A DNA stretch of 11,914 nucleotides from Bacillota bacterium (GCA_023440105.1 JAEXSY010000400.1:1-11914), one strand, 5' to 3'. Counted from the first letter of the stretch, positions 1-6,835 are shown. Made by a program: numbers and translations. The notes: a model not told the origin generated them from the sequence alone.

Positions 1-671
1 TTATTCAAAAGCTTAACAGGTATATAGCCTAAAAAAGCAACGGGAAGCACAGAGTATAGTATCACCTTTATTCCTCCATGAAATATTCCTTCTGGATAGA
101 TGCTAAAGGTGATGAGAAATTCCATCACTAAACCGGTAATCGCCTCAGAGCTACCCATATAAAAGGTGAAGGCATGAAAGGCAACTAATACAGAGGAAAA
201 AATTAAGGCAGCAGTTATAGAAAAAAGCAAAAACAACAATATCCCTTTTATACTAAAGCCCTGGATAATGATAAATAATATTATTCCATAGAAGGCGTCC
301 CCCCAGGCTGAAATCATTGTTCTAGAACACAATACATTAATAAGTACATCCTTAGGCTGCAGCAAATATACATCCAGCTCCCCATTTATAATGATTTTTG
401 TGAGCTGATTTAAATTGCCAAATAATATAAAGGTTATTCCAAAGCCTGTGGATACCAAGGCCCAAAGAGCCATAACCTCTTTAAAGCCATACCCTCCAAT
501 ATCTCCAACATTATCAAAGAGTATCCACCAGAAAAATATAAAGGAAGAGTTATTTATCATCATTCCAAATATCTGCAGCAGGAAGCTTCCTCTGTACTCC
601 ATGGAGGAGGATAAATTAAATTTAAAATAATAGCCTATGAGCTTTAAGGATTTTTTAACCTCCATTAACAT
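1..671 (-). CDS. ABC-2-type exporter permease (COG3694-like), C-terminus cut by window edge
   Basis: Third gene of the ABC exporter operon and probably one half of the membrane channel. The frame runs open from ATG 671 to base 1 (223 codons), and the last two bases cannot complete a stop, so the C-terminus lies outside the window. The translation begins MLMEVKKSLKLIGYYFKFNL, then MEYRGSF, several hydrophobic stretches, and ends in YPEGIF and LGYIPVKLL. The MEYR..F and YP..IF / P..F..YIP.. patterns are typical of the COG3694/PF06182 permeases that pair with a COG4587 permease and a COG4586 ATPase. The start overlaps the end of the upstream permease by 17 nt, suggesting translational coupling. 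A GGGGG stretch lies 12 nt before ATG 671; ATG 665 is an alternative start. Family recognised from remembered patterns; substrate unknown. Confidence 0.85.
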   Translation of the reverse strand, partial: MLMEVKKSLKLIGYYFKFNLSSSMEYRGSFLLQIFGMMINNSSFIFFWWILFDNVGDIGGYGFKEVMALWALVSTGFGITFILFGNLNQLTKIIINGELDVYLLQPKDVLINVLCSRTMISAWGDAFYGIILFIIIQGFSIKGILLFLLFSITAALIFSSVLVAFHAFTFYMGSSEAITGLVMEFLITFSIYPEGIFHGGIKVILYSVLPVAFLGYIPVKLLN

Positions 672-1443
672 TTAATTTCCGAACCCCCTTTCCATATACA
701 AACAGTGTCAAGGTAATAAATACAGCTAGATAAACAAGCTGAACTCCAGCCCCCTTTATAAAGGACTCAAAGCTAAAATCCACTGCCAACCTAGCAGGAG
801 TATAGGTAACATATACAAAGGGCAGGACCTTTGAAACCTTCTGAAGCCATAGAGGAAATAGCTCTATGGGAAGAAGCATACCTCCTAAGGTGAAAACCAG
901 CTTAGAATATATCCAGAAGAAAGGACTATTTTCTTCTGTCCAGAAGGCAGTAAGAGCTAAAAGCATGTATATAAAAAAGTTTAGAATCCATCCTAGAAGA
1001 ATACTTATAAATATAAAAGGAAAGGTTACTAAAGAAAATCCCTCTAATGGACCTACAAATAATAGACCTATACCCACTGCTAAAGCTCCGTTAGCCAAAA
1101 GCTTAACTCCCGCATCTCCTATAAAACAGGAGAAGCAATAGAATATATAATTATAAGGCTTTCCTATAAGATAACCTATCTCCCCGCTTTTCACTTCCCT
1201 GTTCACCTCTTGATGAATAACTCCTCTTGATAGGGTAATAACCTCTGTCACAACTAAATACCATATCATCTGGTTAAGGGTGATTCCGGCAATACTACTA
1301 TTTCCATCGCCATATATGCTCTTCCACAGCATTAAATAAACAAACATGATCAGTATGAAAAATAGATTATTTCCTATTAAGTCCCAAAAGTAAACAAGCT
1401 TATTTTGAAAGTTTATCTTTATGATAGGTATATACTTATTCAT
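655..1443 (-). CDS. ABC-2-type exporter permease (COG4587-like)
   Basis: A 262-residue integral membrane protein, expected to form a heterodimeric channel with the next permease and to be driven by the ATPase encoded just upstream. It has about six hydrophobic segments, beginning around residues 22-42 (NNLFFILIMFVYLML), with the last near 237-250. The internal motif VNREVKSGEIGYLIGKP is characteristic of this permease family: a cytoplasmic loop after the second membrane segment with a G-(E/D)-(I/L)-x-x-x-L-x-(K/R)-P core. It ends in basic KGVRKLNVNGG. The start codon lies 4 nt after the ATPase stop, and an AAGGAAGG stretch inside the end of the ATPase gene can act as ribosome binding site. 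Length fits the family (about 260). The exported substrate cannot be told from sequence; related families have been linked to drugs and antimicrobial compounds. Confidence 0.88.
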   Translation of the reverse strand: MNKYIPIIKINFQNKLVYFWDLIGNNLFFILIMFVYLMLWKSIYGDGNSSIAGITLNQMIWYLVVTEVITLSRGVIHQEVNREVKSGEIGYLIGKPYNYIFYCFSCFIGDAGVKLLANGALAVGIGLLFVGPLEGFSLVTFPFIFISILLGWILNFFIYMLLALTAFWTEENSPFFWIYSKLVFTLGGMLLPIELFPLWLQKVSKVLPFVYVTYTPARLAVDFSFESFIKGAGVQLVYLAVFITLTLFVYGKGVRKLNVNGG

Positions 1444-1447
1444 CTAC

Positions 1448-2431
1448 TCACCGTCCTTCCTTTCCATTGTAGATAAAGGAAATTACCTCCTCTAAGGGAG
1501 TTTCATTTATATTTATGTCCTCTACTCTTCCCAGCTTTATCAGGATAGAAAGAACCTCGTCTATATCCTGCTCCTTTGTGTCCACCCTTACCTGAAGAGC
1601 GCTCCCCTTGCTTTTCACTATATCCACAGGTATCCCTTGTATATTAACAGGCTCACTGTACTTAATGTGTATATATTTCTTGTTGAGATAGCTATATTTA
1701 AGATTCTTTACAGACTCATCTAGTACAATTTCTCCATGGTTAATTATTATAGCTCTTTTACAGAGCTTTTCTATATCACCAGCATCATGGGAGGTTAAAA
1801 ATATCGTGGTCTTTTCCTCCTTATTTAGCTTTAAGATAAGCTCTCTTATCCTCTGCTTCACTATAACATCCAACCCTATAGTAGGCTCATCTAAGAAGAT
1901 CATCTCTGGTTCATGAAGTATAGCCGCTGCTATCTCACAGCGTATTCTCTGACCTAAGGATAGCTTTCTAACGGGTATATCCATAAGGTCATGAATATCG
2001 AAGATTTCCTTTAAATACTCAATCCTTTTTTCGAGCTTTTTACTTTCTATCTCATATATACCACCCAATAGCTTAAAGCTGTCTAAGGGAGGCAGGTGAA
2101 ACCACAGCTGTGACTTTTGACCAAAAACAGTTCCTATCTTATAAGAAAGCTTTTTTCTTTCCCTATCAGGATTCAGCCCACAAACCTTTATATCCCCAGC
2201 CGTAGGCTTTAAGATACCTGTGAGCATTTTTATGCTTGTTGACTTCCCTGCTCCATTAGGACCGATAAAGGCTAGAAGCTCTCCTTTATCTACCTGAAAG
2301 CTTATCCCCTTTACCGCCTCCACATTTTTATACTGAGGCTTTATCATGGACTTAAGACTTCCCCGAAAGCCCTCTTCCTTAGTCTTTACCTTAAACTCTT
2401 TTCTCAGGTTTAACACCTCAATAGCACTCAT
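1448..2431 (-). CDS. ABC exporter ATP-binding protein (NatA-like, COG4586)
   Basis: Cytoplasmic ATPase powering the exporter formed with the two downstream permeases. Counting from the chosen start (327 aa): Walker A GPNGAGKS at 57-64, Q-loop Gln105 in VFGQKSQLWF, signature LSLGQ at 157-161, Walker B MIFLDE at 177-182, H-loop His215 in TSHD. The roughly 30-residue insert before the core (KEEGFRGSLKSMIKPQYKNV) and the GQKSQLW..LP..DSF segment are typical of COG4586 rather than of generic drug-export ATPases. A C-terminal extension of about 90 residues follows the ATPase core. An in-frame ATG lies 7 codons upstream (2452), but the one at 2431 has AGGAGG 7 bases away and gives a natural N-terminus (MSAIEVLNL), so I chose it. 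First gene of an operon whose leader holds a ykkC-type riboswitch and terminator, so expression should follow a small-molecule signal. Confidence 0.92.
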   Translation of the reverse strand: MSAIEVLNLRKEFKVKTKEEGFRGSLKSMIKPQYKNVEAVKGISFQVDKGELLAFIGPNGAGKSTSIKMLTGILKPTAGDIKVCGLNPDRERKKLSYKIGTVFGQKSQLWFHLPPLDSFKLLGGIYEIESKKLEKRIEYLKEIFDIHDLMDIPVRKLSLGQRIRCEIAAAILHEPEMIFLDEPTIGLDVIVKQRIRELILKLNKEEKTTIFLTSHDAGDIEKLCKRAIIINHGEIVLDESVKNLKYSYLNKKYIHIKYSEPVNIQGIPVDIVKSKGSALQVRVDTKEQDIDEVLSILIKLGRVEDININETPLEEVISFIYNGKEGR

Positions 2432-2463
2432 AATTCCCCTCCTATCTATCATAAAAATCTATT

Positions 2464-2519
2464 AAAAAAATAAAAGCCCAAAGGAAAAATCTCATGTGAG
2501 ACTCCTCCTTTAGGCTTTT
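2464..2519 (-). terminator. Riboswitch-controlled intrinsic terminator
   Basis: On the minus-strand RNA, AAAAGCCUAAAGGA (2519-2506) pairs with UCCUUUGGGCUUUU (2485-2472) with a single U-G wobble. An inner GUCUC/GAGAU helix follows, and then seven U (2470-2464). It ends 33 nt before the ATPase start. Its 5' arm contains CCUAAAGG, the same bases that form the 3' side of the riboswitch's last helix (CUUUUAGG/CCUAAAGG). The two structures exclude each other, so the terminator acts as an off-state expression platform. Confidence 0.9.
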
Positions 2520-2645
2520 CTCCTAAAAGTGTAGGCAACTTCCTTACCCATAGAGTAAAGTAAATGCTCCCCTGTATCGCTTGGACCAAACCCAAGAGCT
2601 TATGCTAAAAGCAAGCTCCGGTGGAACCCTAGATACACTCTCTAT
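2505..2645 (-). promoter_or_regulatory. ykkC-family riboswitch, probably subtype 2 (ppGpp- or PRPP-type)
   Basis: Leader RNA of the ABC exporter operon. Reading the minus strand: UGUAUC (5' side of P1), the hallmark CUAGGGUUCC (2632-2623), a hairpin GAGCUUGC...AAGCUC, GGUCC, AAGC, then GAUACA (2578-2573), which pairs with UGUAUC. Next come a hairpin CUUUACUC-UAU-GGGUAAGG and a final helix CUUUUAGG (2529-2522), loop AGAAAAG, CCUAAAGG (2514-2507). CUAGGGUUCC, UGGUCC and a (G)GGANAAAAGCC(C)-type loop are the conserved marks of ykkC RNAs (known consensus, recalled). AAGCGAUACA after GGUCC, closing P1, fits subtype 2 (ppGpp, PRPP) better than guanidine-I, which has GGUCCGAGAG. The last helix competes with the terminator, so bound ligand should allow transcription. 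The NatA-like exporter context favours ppGpp. Confidence is for the family; the ligand is only about 0.55. Confidence 0.87.
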
Positions 2646-2654
2646 ATTGGATTT

Positions 2655-2683
2655 ATGTTATCATAAAAATAATTACTGGTAAA
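2655..2683 (-). promoter_or_regulatory. Possible sigma-A promoter of the ABC exporter operon
   Basis: TTTACC (2683-2678), 17-nt spacer, TAACAT (2660-2655). Each box matches the consensus at 4 of 6 positions. Transcription would begin near 2648, just before the first riboswitch helix, which is the position expected. TATGAT at 2665-2660 is a competing -10 but has no -35 at the right distance. Confidence 0.5.
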
Positions 2684-2832
2684 GCTAAAAATACAGAATA
2701 TTTTATATTTTACAAATCATTACAGACTATTGTAATACACCTAAGAACTATTAATAAAAGCAAAGAAAACTTATTAATTTCTCATCGATTAGGAGTCCTT
2801 TAAAACAAAAAAATGATGCAATTACATAATAT

Positions 2833-2868
2833 AAGGCACTGCTTACCTTTATAAGTAAGCAGTGCCTT
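2833..2868 (-). terminator. Hairpin downstream of uppP, probable transcript end
   Basis: A perfect 14-bp stem, AAGGCACTGCTTAC / GTAAGCAGTGCCTT, with an 8-nt loop, 49 nt past the uppP stop codon. On the minus strand it is followed by TATATTATG rather than a clean U run, so termination could be imperfect. No plus-strand gene lies nearby to use it. Confidence 0.65.
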
Positions 2869-2916
2869 AATAATATATTATTTCTCTGTGGATATTTAAG
2901 TTAAATAATTACTATG

Positions 2917-3729
2917 CTACAAGCTAAAGAATAAAATAACCAAAACTCCAAGCACAATTCTGTACCATCCAAAAATCTTAAAGTCATGCTTTTTGATATA
3001 GCCCATGAGGAATTTAATAGCCAGTATAGAAACAACGAACGCTGTAACCATCCCTACTAAAAGAATCAATAACTCAAACCCCTGAAAGACAAAGCCAAAC
3101 TTTAGAAGCTTGATAAAGCTTGCACCAAACATTACGGGAATAGCTAAGAAGAAGGTAAATTCAGCAGCTATGGTTCTAGATACCCCTAAAAGTATACCTC
3201 CTATAATGGTAGCTCCTGATCTTGAAGTCCCAGGTATCAAGGATAATACCTGAAATATCCCTATGCCTATTGCTATCTTATAGCTAATATCCTTTAAAGA
3301 ATTAATTCTTAACCTTTTGCCCTTATTTCTATTTTCTATAATAATAAATAGTACTCCATATATTATTAGCATAGCAGCTATAACCAAAGGCTTATGAAGA
3401 TGAGCCTCTAAATAATCATCAAAAAGTATTCCTATTACCCCTGCCGGAACACAAGCTACTATTATTTTTCCCCATAGATCTATGGTATCTCTATCTAATT
3501 TTTTACTACTATTTAACGGAAAAAGCTTCTTCCAAAAAAGAACTACCACAGCTAATATCGCACCTAACTGAATAACAACAAAAAACATACTTTTAAATTC
3601 ATCAGAAAGGTTAAGCTGCATCAACTGGTCTACCAGAATCATATGGCCAGTACTGCTTATGGGAAGCCATTCAGTGATTCCTTCTACAATACCTAAAAAT
3701 ATAGCCTTTAATATTTCAATAAAATTCAT
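2917..3729 (-). CDS. uppP: Undecaprenyl-diphosphatase (BacA family)
   Basis: Membrane enzyme that removes a phosphate from undecaprenyl diphosphate, regenerating the lipid carrier for peptidoglycan and other wall polymers; extra copies commonly give bacitracin resistance. The 270-residue length is normal for the family. Both signature motifs are present: EGITE-WLPISSTGH at 16-29 (holding the catalytic glutamate and the Ser/Thr/His group) and PGTSRSG at 166-172 with the essential arginine at 170. Around eight hydrophobic segments fill the rest. The ATG at 3729 is preceded by AGAAGGATAGGGG. The gene appears to stand alone: a terminator-like hairpin follows it, and upstream come a perfect TTGACA box, a Fur-box-like palindrome, and the terminator of the mutase gene. 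Function is clear from motifs; regulation is inferred. Confidence 0.96.
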   Translation of the reverse strand: MNFIEILKAIFLGIVEGITEWLPISSTGHMILVDQLMQLNLSDEFKSMFFVVIQLGAILAVVVLFWKKLFPLNSSKKLDRDTIDLWGKIIVACVPAGVIGILFDDYLEAHLHKPLVIAAMLIIYGVLFIIIENRNKGKRLRINSLKDISYKIAIGIGIFQVLSLIPGTSRSGATIIGGILLGVSRTIAAEFTFFLAIPVMFGASFIKLLKFGFVFQGFELLILLVGMVTAFVVSILAIKFLMGYIKKHDFKIFGWYRIVLGVLVILFFSL

Positions 3730-3782
3730 GATTAACCCCTATCCTTCTAATATAATCATAGCTTGTTTATATCTAAGTTAAA

Positions 3783-3797
3783 TGATATTTATTATCA
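3783..3797 (-). promoter_or_regulatory. Fur-box-like palindrome in the uppP leader
   Basis: TGATAAT-A-AATATCA on the minus strand is a 7-1-7 inverted repeat that matches the Fur-type box TGATAATnATTATCA at 13 of 14 arm positions. It sits about 55 bp upstream of the uppP start. In AT-rich DNA such palindromes can arise by chance, and the family's other members (PerR, Zur) use similar boxes, so the regulator is uncertain. Confidence 0.4.
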
Positions 3798-3819
3798 TTT
3801 TAAACTATAATCTAAAACT

Positions 3820-3848
3820 AGAGTACAGCCTCCGTAACATTTTGTCAA
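3820..3848 (-). promoter_or_regulatory. Possible uppP promoter
   Basis: A perfect TTGACA -35 (3848-3843) with a weak TACTCT box 17 nt later (3825-3820). A start near 3813 would give a leader of about 84 nt and put the Fur-like palindrome just downstream of the start site. The poor -10 match keeps confidence low. Confidence 0.4.
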
Positions 3849-3913
3849 CTAATTAGTAACATTAATAAGAAAAGCTTAAGAATTACTACAAAAATTATAT
3901 ATTTTATATACGC

Positions 3914-3946
3914 AAAATAAATCGGCAGAGTATCTACCTCTGCCGA
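3914..3946 (-). terminator. Intrinsic terminator of the phospho-sugar mutase gene
   Basis: TCGGCAGAG / CTCTGCCGA, a 9-bp perfect stem with a 7-nt loop, followed on the minus strand by TTTATTTT. It lies 18 nt past the mutase stop codon. Confidence 0.85.
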
Positions 3947-3963
3947 AGATAATACAAAAAATA

Positions 3964-5688
3964 TTATTCTATTGAATTAAGCTTACCTAAAGCAACCTTT
4001 TCGAAGGAAGCTATCTTCATTTCTGCTGCTTCTGAAGTCTCACCCTTTGAATAAATATATAATTTTATTTTAGGTTCTGTACCAGAAGGTCTTACTGCAT
4101 ACCATGAACCATCCTCATGGGTGAATAGAAGAACATTTGAGGAAGGTATAACAGATGGGGTAGTTTCTCCTGAAGCCACATCTGTAACTATTCCCTTCTT
4201 TAAATCAGTATATTTAGTAAGCTTTATTCCTTCTACCTCAGTAGGATATTCAGCTCTGTAGGCTTCCATCATCCTGCCTATTCTCTTGCTGCCTTCCACT
4301 CCTTCAAGGACTAGGGAGATTTGCTTTTCTCTGTAGTAACCAAATTCCTTGTAGGTTTCTTCTAGTACCTCTATTAGATTTTTGCCCTGCTTCTTGTAAT
4401 AAGCCGCAGCTTCGCAAAGCATCATGGAGGAAATTACTCCATCCTTATCCTTTACGAAGTCGCCTGTAACATAGCCTATGCTCTCTTCATAACCAAAGAT
4501 AAATTTCTTATCTCCTGCTTTTTCTAAGGCATTAGCTACTCCACAGATATTCTTAAAGCCTGTGAGAGCTTCATAGGTTTCAACTCCATATTTAGCTGCA
4601 ATAGCTCTTCCTAAGTCTCCTGTAACAATAGACTTAACTATAAAAGCATTTTCAGGAAGCTTACCTGTCTCTAGTCTTGCTTCTACAATATATTTAACCA
4701 GCATTGCACCAGTTTGATTACCATTAAAGGCAACATAGCTGCCATCCTTATCCTTTACCATAATAGCTAATCTATCACAGTCTGGATCTGTAGCAAGAAG
4801 TAAATCTGCTCCTATTTCTCTTCCCAGATTTTCTGCATATTCAAAGGCTCTGGAATCCTCAGGATTTGGGAATGGTGCTGTTGTAAAGTTTGGATCAGGA
4901 TTTTCCTGCTCTGGAACTACGGTTATGTTATTGAAGCCTCTTTCTTTAAGAACTCTCCTTACTAAAACATTACCTGTTCCATTAAGAGGTGTATAAACCA
5001 CCTTTATATCCTTATCTATGTCTTCTCTTAAAGCTAATGCTTTAACCTTTTCCACATAGATATCATCTATTTCTTTACCTATTATATTAAGAAGTCCCTT
5101 GTCGATTGCTTCCTGCTCATCCATAACAGAAACGTCCTCAAAGCTCTTAATAGCTAGTATCTTACCAGTAATAGCATCAGCCATCTCTTGGCCTATCTGA
5201 GCGCCATCCTCCCAGTATACCTTATAGCCATTGTATTCCTTAGGATTATGGCTTGCAGTAACTACTATACCAGAAGCGGTATTGAAATGTCTCACGGTAT
5301 AGGATAGCAGTGGAGTAGGTCTTAAGCTCTCATATAGATAAACCTTTATTCCATTAGCTGCAAGAACAAGAGCTGCTCTTTTTGCAAAAACATCTGAAAA
5401 ATGCCTGCAGTCATAAGCTATGGCAACTCCTCTATCCATGTAGCTTTGTCCCTGCTCTTTTATAAAATCAGCAAGACCTTGAGTTGCTCTTGATATATTA
5501 TATATGTTCATTCTATTAGTACCTGCACCTAACTTTCCTCTAAGGCCAGCGGTACCAAATTCTAATTCCTTATAAAATCTGTCTTCAATCTCTGCTTCAT
5601 TATCTTTAAGTGCTGCTAATTCTTCTCTGGTCTTCTCATCAAAAAACTTATTGTTTAACCAGCTAGTATACAAGTCTCTGTAATTCAT
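3964..5688 (-). CDS. pgcA: Phospho-sugar mutase, alpha-phosphoglucomutase type
   Basis: Cytoplasmic enzyme interconverting glucose 6-phosphate and glucose 1-phosphate (related members act on mannose phosphates), feeding UDP-glucose for envelope glycans. From the chosen start (574 aa) all four hallmarks of the alpha-D-phosphohexomutase family are present: TASHNP at 144-149 with phospho-carrying Ser146; the metal loop DPDCDR at 301-306; the sugar-binding loop GYEESIGY at 399-406; and RPSGTEPK at 533-540 for phosphate binding. Length matches Bacillus PgcA (about 580 aa). An in-frame TTG sits directly before the ATG at 5688; AAAGGA lies 9 nt from the ATG, so I chose the ATG. It is a single-gene unit with its own terminator. 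TTTACC-18 nt-AATAAT near 5793-5822 is a possible promoter. Substrate preference between glucose and mannose cannot be proven from sequence; the family length and GYEESIGY favour glucose. Confidence 0.94.
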   Translation of the reverse strand: MNYRDLYTSWLNNKFFDEKTREELAALKDNEAEIEDRFYKELEFGTAGLRGKLGAGTNRMNIYNISRATQGLADFIKEQGQSYMDRGVAIAYDCRHFSDVFAKRAALVLAANGIKVYLYESLRPTPLLSYTVRHFNTASGIVVTASHNPKEYNGYKVYWEDGAQIGQEMADAITGKILAIKSFEDVSVMDEQEAIDKGLLNIIGKEIDDIYVEKVKALALREDIDKDIKVVYTPLNGTGNVLVRRVLKERGFNNITVVPEQENPDPNFTTAPFPNPEDSRAFEYAENLGREIGADLLLATDPDCDRLAIMVKDKDGSYVAFNGNQTGAMLVKYIVEARLETGKLPENAFIVKSIVTGDLGRAIAAKYGVETYEALTGFKNICGVANALEKAGDKKFIFGYEESIGYVTGDFVKDKDGVISSMMLCEAAAYYKKQGKNLIEVLEETYKEFGYYREKQISLVLEGVEGSKRIGRMMEAYRAEYPTEVEGIKLTKYTDLKKGIVTDVASGETTPSVIPSSNVLLFTHEDGSWYAVRPSGTEPKIKLYIYSKGETSEAAEMKIASFEKVALGKLNSIE

Positions 5689-5947
5689 CAACTTTCATCC
5701 TTTCCCATATAAAATAATCGTACTTATAATAGGTGGGTATCTACTGCCATCACTATTACGTCCTTTTCTTAATCATATCTATATTAACATTATTCTGCCC
5801 TATTTTGCCACAGGTAAATATACAATAATCATTAATTTCCCGTAAACAATTATTTTTATATCTTTAAATATTCTGTTATTGGGCAATATATACACATAAA
5901 GATCTATGCTTTTTGTTAAGTTTTTGTAACACTTATTAATTTTAAAA

Positions 5948-5986
5948 TTAGCATCTAATGGGAATATATGATATACTTATATCATA
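5948..5986 (+). promoter_or_regulatory. Perfect palindrome over a possible promoter
   Basis: TATGATAT-ACTT-ATATCATA (5967-5986) is a perfect inverted repeat with 8-bp arms. Its centre contains TATACT (5972-5977), a 5/6 match to a -10 box, with TTAGCA (5948-5953) 18 nt upstream as a possible -35. It could be an operator on a promoter reading toward carD or toward a short RNA. No protein evidence links it to a regulator. Confidence 0.35.
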
Positions 5987-6039
5987 AGGAAATTTTCTAC
6001 AATCTTTTTGAAACCTAAAATCATAAGCACAAATATTTC

Positions 6040-6061
6040 AAAAATCATCCAGGTGATTTTT
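6040..6061 (+). terminator. Possible bidirectional terminator hairpin in the carD upstream region
   Basis: AAAAATCA / TGATTTTT, an 8-bp A/T-rich stem with a 6-nt loop, with T-rich sequence on both sides. The stem has only one G-C pair, so stability is low. If real, it would end a roughly 60-nt transcript from the palindromic promoter upstream. Confidence 0.3.
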
Positions 6062-6280
6062 CATTTCTAAAGAAATTGGAAATTAAAGATAAAATATATT
6101 ATCTATATCTTAAAGCTATTTTATACTGAATAAAATGTGCATCCTTTAACTCTGTTTACAGTAAGCCAAGGATTATTTTTATTTAAGGCTTATTTTTCAA
6201 ACCACAATAATATTTCTATTTTTCCTATTATACAGCTATGCTGCTGCAAAATTTACATATTATACACGGTGATAAAAAGG

Positions 6281-6287
6281 AAGGTGA
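6281..6287 (+). promoter_or_regulatory. Ribosome binding site that sets the carD start at TTG
   Basis: AAGGTGA lies 4 nt before TTG 6292, preceded by a second AAGG at 6277-6280. The ATG at 6238 has no purine-rich site before it (upstream is TTATACAGCT). Confidence 0.65.
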
Positions 6288-6291
6288 TAAG

Positions 6292-6774
6292 TTGTTTACA
6301 GTTGGTGATAAGATAGTTTATCCTATGCAGGGAGCCGGCACCATCGAGGCTATCGAGGAGAAGGAGTTCTCCGGTGAAGTACAGAAGTACTATATTGTTT
6401 TAATCAGCCATAACAAATTAAAAATTATGATACCAGAAAGTAAGATCCAAAGTTCCCATATCAGAAAAATAAGTGATGAGGATACCCTGAGCTCCATTCT
6501 TCAAAAGGTCAACAGTTCAGAACTCAGCCTAAAAGAGTTTCCATCATTAAAGGAAAGAAATGAATTTTTAAACAGCAAAATAAAATCTGGATCACTGATG
6601 GAAAGCGCAGAGGTGCTTCTGGCACTTACTACAATCAACAGCACCAAAAAACTAAATTCTACAGAAAAGCAAATCTTAGACAAAGCAAGGAAGCTTGTAG
6701 AAGGTGAAGTATCTTTAATAAAGGATATATCCCAGCTTCAAGCAGCAATGCTAATAAAAAATGCTCTTCATTAA
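6292..6774 (+). CDS. CarD/CdnL-family RNA polymerase-binding regulator, divergent
   Basis: Only plus-strand gene in the window. CarD-family proteins bind the RNA polymerase beta subunit through an N-terminal Tudor-like domain and stabilise the open promoter complex with a C-terminal helical domain. The start MFTVGDKIVYPMQGAGTIEA and the following GEVQKYYIV are the classic Tudor-like domain; residues about 60-160 form the helical domain, with KSG at 98-100 and LSLIKDI-like helices near the end. TTG 6292 gives a family-normal 160 aa and a proper ribosome binding site; the upstream ATG at 6238 would add 18 atypical residues. Oddly, the protein has no tryptophan: the segment where relatives usually carry an NWNRRYR-like wedge reads FPSLKER (83-89). 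It may be a paralogue with altered DNA contact. It ends in a terminator shared with the convergent csp gene. Confidence 0.88.
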   Translation: MFTVGDKIVYPMQGAGTIEAIEEKEFSGEVQKYYIVLISHNKLKIMIPESKIQSSHIRKISDEDTLSSILQKVNSSELSLKEFPSLKERNEFLNSKIKSGSLMESAEVLLALTTINSTKKLNSTEKQILDKARKLVEGEVSLIKDISQLQAAMLIKNALH

Positions 6775-6835
6775 CTCTGGTCATAAATCTATAAAATATA
6801 CTTAAATAACTTAACTAATTTAAGGTATAAATGAA

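Larger units (their letters stand above)
5692..6225. other. Long AT-rich intergenic region between divergent pgcA and carD
   Basis: No convincing coding frame on either strand. It should hold the pgcA promoter (left side, minus strand; several weak candidates) and the carD promoter (right side; TATTAT at 6226-6231 lacks a good -35). It also has a 20-bp palindrome (5967-5986), a hairpin with a T run (6040-6061), and TAAGCC/GGCTTA arms (6162-6167 and 6187-6192) followed by five T, which resembles a weak terminator or attenuator ahead of carD. More than 500 bp is long for this otherwise compact stretch. Confidence 0.6.

Noticed and set aside
415..630. 71-codon plus-strand frame
   Set aside because: Lies antisense to the ABC permease, which has clear family features; no ribosome binding site or recognisable product.
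866..1141. 91-codon plus-strand frame
   Set aside because: Antisense shadow of the second ABC permease; low-complexity basic translation with no family resemblance.
2620..2628. GGTGGAACC on the plus strand, resembling a T-box core (GGTGGnACC)
   Set aside because: No plus-strand gene lies downstream and no specifier stem is visible; the same bases read on the minus strand are the CUAGGGUUCC region of a fully supported ykkC-type RNA.
2505..2645. Assignment of the leader to the guanidine-I riboswitch
   Set aside because: Guanidine-I RNAs carry GGUCCGAGAG, and their usual genes are SMR exporters, urea carboxylase or substrate-binding ABC importers. Here the segment is GGUCCAAGCGAUACA and the genes encode a NatA-like exporter. 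Not fully excluded.
6268..6312. Three copies of GGTGATAA at the carD start, looking like a short repeat array
   Set aside because: Unevenly spaced; one copy is part of the ribosome binding region and another encodes Gly-Asp-Lys of the conserved family N-terminus, so chance and coding explain them.
6501..6683. 60-codon minus-strand frame inside carD
   Set aside because: Antisense shadow; serine- and phenylalanine-rich translation without a supporting start site.
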